Shown piece after piece: positions 56,655 through 64,000 of a stretch of 64,000 nt of DNA (its first letter is position 1; each line of letters begins with the position of its first letter). The stretch spans positions 19,454,038 through 19,518,037 of the forward strand of contig NC_088879.1 in the NCBI RefSeq assembly GCF_032884065.1, in the 5' to 3' direction. Both the position numbers and the translations under genes were made by a program. Origin of the DNA: Artemia franciscana (lineage: Eukaryota; Arthropoda; Branchiopoda; Anostraca; Artemiidae). Under the pieces are notes generated by a model. It was not told where the DNA came from and did no database searches. It saw only the letters and a program-made list of their open reading frames with translations.

Positions 56655-57459
56655 GCCTCTTTATCTCTTCAATTAGTTCTTTCCTTCTCTGGCGGTCTTC
56701 ATTGGATGCATCAGCAAAGAATGACATACTCCCCCTCCTCTCTCTTGAGGCCTTCAATATATCCATTTTTATTTTGTAATCATTTATAGAAAAAAGGATT
56801 GGGTTGGGTCTATCTATGGTATTTGCATTCTTACCATTAGGTAGACGTTTCAAGTTAGTAATAGCCCCGACATTAATTGAGTATTCATCTTTTAAGTAAG
56901 TTGAGATGAACTGAGCATCGTTGGTTTGCAGAGGAACGCCATAGGCAATCAGATTAAGTCGTCTTCTGTTTCAGTCTTGCTCTAGTCTCACTATTTTGTG
57001 GACGTCTGTTTTGAGACGGGTAGTTATAGAGTTTTCCACAAGTTTCTGCACATCATCTATGGAAACCTTTGATTGTATAGCCGTCTCAAGTGTTTCCACC
57101 TGAGCCCTCACAGTGTCCAAAGAAGTCTGCATATCAGATCTGAAACCAGCAAACATGTCATGCATTTCACTACAATGGGATTCGAGAGTGCTTTTCACTA
57201 TATTTGGAACATCAGGCTTACTGGAACCTGTTTTACATAATGGGCATGTCCAAATACTTCCAAGTGTTTCATTCATTTTGCAAAAAATGTTGTATTCAGC
57301 TGTACTCATTCCTAGACATGTTGCACAGAGCCATTTATCACATTCATCACACTGAATGGCTGGCAAGGACTCACTCAGAACACAACCAGAGACAGCACAC
57401 TTATCGACTCCTTTTTCGGGTGTTGCGGGTTTTAGGCGTTTTGAGCTATTGGACGCCAT
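56566..57459 (-). pseudogene. LINE ORF1 with PHD-type zinc finger and coiled-coil-like region
   Basis: The Met at 57459 opens MASNSSKRLKPATPEKG, then a finger with the order C-x4-C, C-x2-C, W-x-C-x2-C and W-x-C-x2-C (CAVSGC, CDECDKWLCATC, WTCPLC), residues about 21-75. A heptad-like stretch (TVRAQVETLETAIQSKV) follows. A single TGA at 56971-56973 interrupts it; the same frame continues with NRRRLNLIAYGVPLQ, NDAQFISTYLKD and a basic C-terminus rich in Arg/Lys/Glu to 56566. ORF1 proteins of CR1-type elements bind nucleic acid and assemble the RNP. Apart from the stop the frame is intact. Confidence 0.9.
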
Positions 57460-57470
57460 AATTTCAGAAT

Positions 57471-57684
57471 GAGCGGCAACGCTGGCCGGAAAAATTCAAC
57501 ACTGATAGCGCTTAATGAAGAACGGGAAGATGTGCAATTCCCTGGAGAATTGAAATTAAAATGAATTGCCCAAAAGTCTAAATATATCAATCACAGCACT
57601 GAGGTAGGTCCCTTAAATCAACACCTAGGGTAACTCAAGACCAGAAAAAATGCAAAAAACAAAGAAAAACAGTTTTATCTCACA
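57471..57684. other. Possible LINE 5' leader and flank
   Basis: A slightly GC-richer stretch 5' of ORF1. No promoter motif could be assigned. Confidence 0.35.
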
Positions 57685-57685
57685 G

Positions 57686-57795
57686 GGTGCGTTTGTTTAC
57701 TTGTCCGATTACTAATCTGATTAATCCAAGCGTTTTTTTAGACACATATGACGTCAGAGGTTAGTCGGATTATCCCCACAAACGCTCAGGATTAC
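57686..57795. repeat. Small MITE-like sequence with short inverted ends
   Basis: The left end 'ggtgcgtttgtttacttgtc' and the right side 'ggattatccccacaaacgct' are partly inverted to each other. A 21-bp exact inverted match of the left end lies at 62590-62610. Confidence 0.5.
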
Positions 57796-57799
57796 TTGT

Positions 57800-58285
57800 C
57801 CGTGGGCTGGCACTTTATAACCCCCAAATAAAAAGATTATTTGAGGATTGTGACGTCAATGCTATATCTTTTTTCAAATGGATAAACATGTGAAATCGTT
57901 AAGTCTAGAGAAAAGACAAGGAAACTGTAAATAATAGAAATAATCTTAGCTTTTCAGTGACCTGTAAGTAATATTATGCACATTCCTTAGTATCTAAAGG
58001 GTTTTTGGTGTTCTAGGCCTGTCTTGCATAGGCTAAGCTTCATAAGGAGTCAGAAGAAAAGTTTTTTTGTTATTAAAAAGGTTGATTCTTAGGGAGGCAG
58101 CTATCACATTGGTGAGTTAGTCAAATGTTATTATATCAAACAGGCATAGTTTCTAAACCATCCTATAATTATTAGTTGGAAAAAATTTAGAATGATTAGG
58201 TCAATACCTATAGCCTTTTATATAGTCTATATTTGTTGAGATTGCTATTTAAACTGGATTTTTAAGATACAGTAGGGGTAAAATT
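57800..58285. other. AT-rich spacer, nothing recognised
   Basis: No gene or repeat was recognised in this stretch. Confidence 0.4.
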
Positions 58286-58440
58286 TTACTTTAGCTACTT
58301 TTGGCTAGCTTTGAAAGAGGTTAGGCTAGGAAAATGAAACTTTCAGGGATGTGTCTACAGGCTAAAGTATGTCCCAGGAAGGTATTTTGAAGTACCTACT
58401 TCTACTTCTTTTCCCTCTAAAGGGTCCTGAAATTTTTGGG
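58286..58440 (+). repeat. Element D, single left arm
   Basis: 'gaaactttcagggatgtgtc', 'aagtatgtcccaggaaggta' and 'gggtcctga' match 25400-25505 and 25975-26055. The right arm is not present. Confidence 0.75.
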
Positions 58441-59320
58441 TGCCTTATTTTTTGGTTATCAGTTTCTTTTTCTCTGGCCTTAGACAACTCCTGTTGATTG
58501 AGCAGAACTTTAAGCCATAACACTGTTTTTTTCTAATTCTAGAAATAATCTTTTATGCCACCTCATTATAGGTTAAATATATGGCTTATATTATTTATTC
58601 TCCATGAATTTTTGTTTTATTTGATTTCATTGATGTCAGTTGCTTTCTGTTAAAAATACATTTATTTTTTTTACATCAAGCTTCTTCTTTTGTGAAAAAA
58701 TTTGAACTGTTTTTCTTTTTATATATTGTATAAAATGTAAAGGAATACCTGGCCCTTCATTTCACAGATTCAACTGAAAGTATTTGAGGCATCTTACATC
58801 AAAATTCATTTGACACATTTTAATGTTTTTTTTTTTTTTAGATGACATAGGACACCATTAAAGTTTTGCATTTGCTTTGCTAAAAATTGTCTTAAAAAGT
58901 GCCAAGTTTAGAGAGTTATGTTAATATTTTTCTGGCTGATGAGTATAATTTTTTTTTAAATTCCTTCTGTTTAAAGAATTTTAGAGAGATTCTGAGCCAA
59001 CCGTGGGTATATTGTTGTTACAAATAATTTTTCTCAAATGGGCTTGTGGAAAACAAGTGGAACATATAATTTCTCTTTTTTTATTATTTCAAAACCAGAA
59101 TATCACAAAACTAAGCATTAATATTGCTGATTGTACTTTAAGTAAATACAATCCCTGATGGAGTTTTGTTGATACCTGTTTAAAAATTTATTTGTCTTAA
59201 TGAAATACATATTATTTGTGGGACAGCAATGAGCAACTGTGACTTGAGTTATTATTTTTTTTTTTTTTCAATATTTTCTTTTTTCCAAATAACTTTTGTT
59301 CTCTGGTGACATTTGTGTTC
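58441..59320. other. AT-rich spacer, nothing recognised
   Basis: Long T runs near 58828-58840 and 59253-59269. Confidence 0.4.
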
Positions 59321-59324
59321 CTTC

Positions 59325-59600
59325 CTAAGTGGCTGGCACTCTAGGTTGAGAATCCTTTATCCAAAGGGCACAGGTTTAATTTCTGGCATTAGCAGTTTAT
59401 TTGGTTTGGGACAAAGGTCAGTGATGTAACTCTGTAAGTTCAGCCAGAATTGGCCCAAACTTAACAGGTTACCTAGAGAAATCTGGGGTCAGTAAGCAGG
59501 AAGGACATGCAAAAGCATAGGATGACTGGCCCCTAGCTTCCTATTGCACTTCCTGTCTAAAGGATTACCTGGTCCTTTACTAGGCTTCTGACTTAGCCAT
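59325..59600 (+). repeat. tRNA-type SINE, copy 2 (diverged)
   Basis: An A-box-like 'tggctggcactctaggttga' and a degraded B box 'ggtttaatttc' precede the body shared with copy 1: 'gtcagtgatgtaactctgta', 'agagaaatctggggtcagta' and 'attgcacttcctgtctaaag'. The minus-strand 97-codon frame across it is not a gene. Confidence 0.78.
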
Positions 59601-60414
59601 AGGAGCTTTCTTTTAAACCCATTATATATAAGTACAAAGGAAGAAATGTCAGTAAGGTGGTCCTTCCTTTTCAATGAATTTTTGATGTACAGACAACAGT
59701 GTAGGTCATAAGAATTGGCTGGTGAATGTTTTGCAAGGTTTACAAATTTAGGGCAATTGCTCAGGTTGGCAACTGAGCACAAAAGTAAAATTTTGTGAAT
59801 GGTTTTTCTTTGTGAATGTTATATTTATGTCATGTCCAGAATTTTAAAGTTAATCTTCATTGTTTTTTTTTTTATTTCCATGGCCCTAGGACTTTAGTGT
59901 ATTAAAACCTACCTACGCCCATCCATTTTCTTTTAAACAAAGAGGAGTTCTATGTTTCCTAGCTTCAATAAATTTATATGCAATTTTGAGACCAGGGTTA
60001 CAAAGCAGGTCAAAACTTGCAAGTGGAACTATGATATGACTAATTAATTTGTAAGAAATGTATATCAATTTAAAGATTAAAAAATTATGTAGAAAACAAA
60101 CAAGACAAATAAATAAAAGTATCCCTTTACAACCATTTAATTAAGCATAACAAATGTAGATTATCCCTAAGATTGAAATGAACAAAGCTTCAATTATGAA
60201 TCTGTTTTCTTTAAACAGACTGAAGGGACAAACCTCCAAGCTATGACAAATTCAATCTCACTTTTGATCTCTTTCCTTTTCAATAGGAACTTTCTTTGGA
60301 TTTTTTTTCAACCAAGTAAAAACAGTAGGGATATTATCAGGTATAAGTGACCTTCCACTAAGCCTACATACCCAGGGGAAAATTGTGCAGCTATACTAAT
60401 AATTGGTAAATTTT
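59601..60414. other. AT-rich spacer, nothing recognised
   Basis: No gene or repeat was recognised in this stretch. Confidence 0.4.
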
Positions 60415-60915
60415 TTGTTGTTCATATGTTTGATTTACAAATAAAGTGAACATACTCCTTGATGCCCTTTTTTATTTTTTACAAACATAATAAGTGCTTC
60501 AAGTACAAGTTTTTGAGCTCTTGAAAATGACCAAAGTATACTCAAATAGTTTTTGGGTATAAGAAAGCTTAAAACATTGGTCTCAAACTTACTATTTCAT
60601 TATTAATCCATTTTTTACATGTTGTATAATCTATGAGCACTGATTTTCCACAATTAAGTTGGATTAATAAATTTTACAATATTATGCTGTATTTCTTCTT
60701 CTTTGATGCCAAATTTTCAATTAAGGTACGTTTTTTTGGTCATTTTTGACAAAATAATGTATGTTTTTCACTGCCAAAATTTGTTAGGTTAAGTAAGGTC
60801 AAAAAGTGCTTAAAGTTGAACTAGCAAAATAAGCAATTATTATATTTGTAAAGAACATACAAAAAGGCATCAAGTGGTATATTCACTTTATTTGTAAATC
60901 AAAATATGAACAACA
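60415..60915. repeat. Foldback family E, copy 1
   Basis: The left arm 'gatttacaaataaagtgaac' and right arm 'tattcactttatttgtaaat' are inverted, as are the inner words 'aaacataataagtgcttc' and 'attattatatttgtaaagaa'. The arms are well diverged. Confidence 0.78.
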
Positions 60916-61364
60916 AGAAATTCACCTCTAACATGCCTAATTTGCAAACATATAGCCCAAATTATATATTTCCAATGTTTTCTGCCACCTGTTACTTGTT
61001 TTTCCAGTTCTTGTTTTGCCACAGTTGCCTCAATTAACAGGTACAAGGGTTGAGGGATAGATTGGCAGAATCAATAGAAAATATGTAATTTCAGCTATAG
61101 ATTTCCATATTAGGAGGGTTGGGGCTAAAATAGAGCAGGGCTGCATGTAGAAAGCTATAATTATTATGTAAATTACAAAGAATAATCTTTTTTTGACAGG
61201 TTTTCTTCTATAGGTCTACAGGTCCTTCTCTTGGCTTATACCACATCAAGCATTATATAACCAAAGAAGAATAAGTAGCAAAAAGCTATATATACATAAG
61301 CACATGTTATTTAACAATGACTTCTCTAGTGCTTAACTATGACCCCTTAGTAATATTAACAAGA
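60916..61364. other. Spacer, nothing recognised
   Basis: Contains 'tttgcaaacatatagcccaa', similar to words inside family E/F at 61573 and 61784. Confidence 0.4.
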
Positions 61365-61369
61365 AACAA

Positions 61370-61993
61370 GGGTAAAACTGGTGCACAGTATTACTGGCTT
61401 TCATATAAAGTGAATATACCACTTGATGCCTTCTTATATGCTCTTTACAAATATAATAATTTCTTCCACTGCAAATTCAGATTTAAGCACTTTTTCATCT
61501 CTTGACCTCTTAAAAATGACCTATAAATGGAGTCATTACAAATCTGTAATAGTTTAGAAACAAATTTGGGCTATATATTTGCACATCAGGGGGGTGGGGG
61601 TAAAGCATAGCATATATTATATATGTAAACTAACCATTGCTGTTTTTTTTTTTTAATGTGTTTGTGCACATCAAATTTTAATGAAAAGAGAAATCACCAG
61701 TGCAACAGCACACACATAAAAAAATTCAAGCAATGGTTAGTTTACATATTTAATATATGCTACACTTTACCCCCACCCCCTGATGTGCAAATATATAGCC
61801 CAAATTTGTTTCTGAACTATTACAGATTTGTAATGACCCCATATATAGGTCATTTTTAAGAGGTCAAAAAGTGCTTAAATCTGAACTTGCGTTAGAAGCG
61901 ATTATTATATTTGTAAACAGCATTACAAAAGGCATCAAGTGGTATATTCACTTTATATGAAAGCCAGTAATACTGTTTGTACCAGTTTTACCC
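61370..61993. repeat. Foldback family E, copy 2, long inverted repeat
   Basis: Arms 61370-61640 and about 61727-61993 are inverted over ~270 bp with high identity, including 'cagtattactggctttcata', 'gcacatcaggggggtggggg' and 'aaactaaccattgct'. A short spacer of about 85 bp separates them. The open frames at 61317-61505 and 61656-61859 are palindrome shadows. Confidence 0.9.
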
Positions 61994-62008
61994 AACGGTA
62001 AAACTGGT
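61981..62008. other. Terminal hairpin of family E copy 2
   Basis: ACCAGTTTTACC and GGTAAAACTGGT form a perfect 12-bp stem with loop CAAC at the right border of the foldback. The outermost arm sequence is thus present a third time. Confidence 0.85.
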
Positions 62009-62009
62009 G

Positions 62010-62589
62010 CAAACATAAATAGGTAACAGAAAAAGTGAAATTTAGTGTAAATGACAATCAGTAACTGGATCAAGGGGGTCAAGAACAGGGCTATATAATT
62101 GGAGTTCAAAGAACGTGGTGATTTTTTAGTGAAAAAAAAAAGACTTCCCTGGCTAATTTAGGACTTTGAATTAATTAGCCTACCAAAATTTTCCTATCCT
62201 ATGCAATTGAAATATTTTTCCCTTTTCAGAGCATTAAGACAATATATCACAATAAAAAATATCCAAAGCATCTTGAATGGAATGACTTAAAAAGGCAAAT
62301 GACAACCACAATTTGAAATCTTACAATTAAACTTCTGGCCACACAAATTGTATTAGGCTACCCAGCTCTGAAATAATTGCTGAAGGTGTATTTGCCTGTA
62401 AAATTAGAAACAGGCCCAAAGTCCCAGCCTCTTCCTTGTCAGAACTTCACATAGCATTAAAACAATAATTACACGTGACCAATGTTGTTATTATTCGCAA
62501 TTAATCTTGCCGTTTAAAGTGACACGTGGCCAGACAAGTATTTGTTGCTATCTTTTAGGGGTAAAACCTCGATTAGTAAAAATCCCATT
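62010..62589. other. Spacer, nothing recognised
   Basis: No gene or repeat was recognised in this stretch. Confidence 0.4.
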
Positions 62590-62610
62590 GGACAAGTAAA
62601 CAAACGCACC
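62590..62610. repeat. 21-bp exact inverted partner of 57686-57706
   Basis: 'ggacaagtaaacaaacgcac' plus C is the reverse complement of the left end of the small element at 57686. Confidence 0.9.
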
Positions 62611-62624
62611 AATACATATATATC

Positions 62625-62770
62625 CAGGGTTCAAAATTATGCAACCACATGTATTTGTTATTGTTATGCAAATATATACCCTGAATTGGTATGCAGTAGC
62701 CTTAAGTTCACTTTTGATGCAAATGAATATTAAATTTCGATTCAGGATACAATTCAGAGATTCAAGAGGT
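62625..62770 (+). repeat. Repeat F
   Basis: 'aaatatataccctgaattgg' and 'gatgcaaatgaatattaaat' match 34535-34650. Confidence 0.65.
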
Positions 62771-62819
62771 AAGTTTGTTTCTTATCTACCCGAATAGTCT
62801 GTTAATATTAACATTTCCA

Positions 62820-63375
62820 AGAATGGGAAGTAAATTTTTTGTTGTTCATACTATTGACTTAAGAATAAAGTGAAACTACCTCTAAATGTTTCTTTTTACA
62901 TTTTCTTTACAAATATAATTATTACTTCTGTTGCAAATTCAAATTTCAGTACTTTTTGAAGTTTTGAAAATGACCAAAATATTTCTAGATTCTGGGTATA
63001 AAAAAAGTTTAGAACATTGGTCCAAAACTTAATATTTCATTATACATCAATTTTTTAATTTTACAATATTATGCTGTTTTCTTTTTCCTTGATGCTTGAT
63101 GTTCAATTAAAACATGGGTTTTTTATAAAATATTAGAAATATGAAAGCCAGCAAAAGAAGGGATAGATAAATATCCCATGAGGTTCCAATCCAAAGCAGT
63201 ATTTAAATTTACAGATATTCAAAATGTTAGCAAATTCAGGTTAGGTTTAAAGGGCTTAAATTTGAATCTGCAAATAAGTGATTTTTGTATTTGTATAAAG
63301 TTTAAAAAAAGCATCAAGCACCTAAATGTTCACTCTTCATAAGTCAAAAATATGAACAATGAAAAATTTTCCAAA
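62820..63375. repeat. Foldback family E, copy 3 (diverged)
   Basis: The left arm 'ttctttacaaatataattat' and 'ttgcaaattcaaatttcagt' have inverted partners 'aaatttgaatctgcaaataa' and 'tgttcactcttcataagtca' at 63255-63345. It follows copy 1 in layout ('ttaatatttcattatacatc', 'attttacaatattatgctgt'). Confidence 0.7.
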
Positions 63376-64000
63376 TGGGTAGTTATTAAGTACTGGAAGC
63401 ATTATCTTAGACTGTCATAAAACTTCAATCTTAACTTTCCTTTTATCAATTGCTAGGCCAAGCCTACAAGATAATGAGAGGGTTCATTTAAATTTGAAGG
63501 ATATTGACCAAACTCAATTATTATTAGTATCTTATGTAGAAAAATTTATGATAGAACAATGAAAGTAAGGACAGTTTTTGGACTAGTAAGCTTTTTTTTC
63601 ATTTGGCTATTGTGACTAGAGCTTTTATTGCCTCTATAAGCTATATTTTATCATGACCACTAGTATTAGTGCACATATGGGGCTTTTGAGAAAGAAACAT
63701 GTTAAGAAATCAATATAAAAAACAATGCAAGAAACAATGCATTGACATTTGATTGCTTCTAACCAATTTTCTGAAACAAAGCAGCATCTATAATTTTCTT
63801 TAAAAGTATATGTTGAAAGATTGCCTATAACTTGTGTTGTATATTTTTACTTATTTTACACAAAGAAATTTTTTAAACCATAGGCATGTCTTGTCATCTT
63901 TGAATATAGATATCTATCTTGTCTATCTGTTATCTTAATCTAAGCTTGTTTAATACCTTTGAAAGATATGCAATTTTTGAAACAAGTATTTATTTTCATT
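63376..64000. other. AT-rich spacer to the window end
   Basis: No gene or repeat was recognised in this stretch. Confidence 0.4.

Larger units (their letters stand above)
53435..57470 (-). mobile_element. CR1-like LINE, nearly full length
   Basis: Order on the minus strand: ORF1 with a PHD-type finger (57459-56566, one stop), ORF2 with endonuclease and RT (56654-53522, three stops and a frameshift), then about 90 bp of 3' sequence. ORF1 and ORF2 overlap by 89 bp in different frames. A PHD/plant-homeodomain-type ORF1 with an apurinic-type endonuclease and RT is the CR1/Rex/L2-type arrangement. The 5' end is not marked by a known terminal signal; coding begins at 57459. Few breaks over 3.9 kb suggest a fairly young insertion. 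Confidence 0.9.

Noticed and set aside
59325-59400. Functional tRNA gene
   Set aside because: The A- and B-box-like words are degraded, no cloverleaf can be drawn, and the downstream body shows it is a SINE.

Overview
The window reads as AT-rich, intron- and repeat-dominated animal nuclear DNA. Arthropod-type Helitron, CR1-like LINE, hAT and SINE remains, together with spliced Rab GTPase exons, point to an arthropod. From memory, several repeat families resemble those of branchiopod crustaceans such as Artemia; this is an impression and was not tested. There is no prokaryotic-style gene density, no operon, no CRISPR array, and no rRNA or tRNA gene that I can support.

Layout. 0-21 kb is a mosaic of one related set of dispersed repeats: foldback family A, the ~680 bp family G, and composites of the two. 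It also holds a near-perfect long inverted repeat (1367-2163), a 96-bp three-unit minisatellite in open frame (5.05-5.34 kb), a ~115-bp satellite array (15.05-15.75 kb) and a 1.7-kb Helitron-like element whose empty site can be read from the interrupted repeat (15979-17693). 21-31 kb is mostly intron-like or intergenic DNA with family H, two foldback family D elements and a tRNA-type SINE. 31-36 kb holds the only host gene I can name: two exons of a divergent Rab-type small GTPase on the + strand, with a minus-strand LINE fragment inside the intron between them. 37-48 kb carries two blocks of a ~290-bp G-tract-bearing tandem repeat (family C), a ~117-bp satellite, a (TA)n tract and a broken hAT transposase. 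48.7-51.4 kb is a pair of convergent Helitron remnants meeting in a GC-rich hairpin. 51.4-52.6 kb has a duplicated repeat/LINE chimera and a perfect 40-bp-arm palindrome. 53.4-57.5 kb is an almost full-length CR1-like LINE on the minus strand, with a PHD-finger ORF1 and an endonuclease plus reverse transcriptase ORF2, broken by four stops and one frameshift. 58-64 kb is a field of foldback family E copies, a second SINE and AT-rich spacer.

The genes do not form a pathway. The window is best seen as a large intron-rich locus (the Rab gene) embedded in transposon and satellite DNA. The most unusual items are the perfect palindrome at 52.5 kb, the Helitron-like insertion with a readable empty site, the tail-to-tail Helitron junction, and the Rab exons that lack the usual tryptophan and catalytic glutamine. 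I did not find a convincing new multi-gene system. Exon calls without recognised homology are marked as weak candidates.
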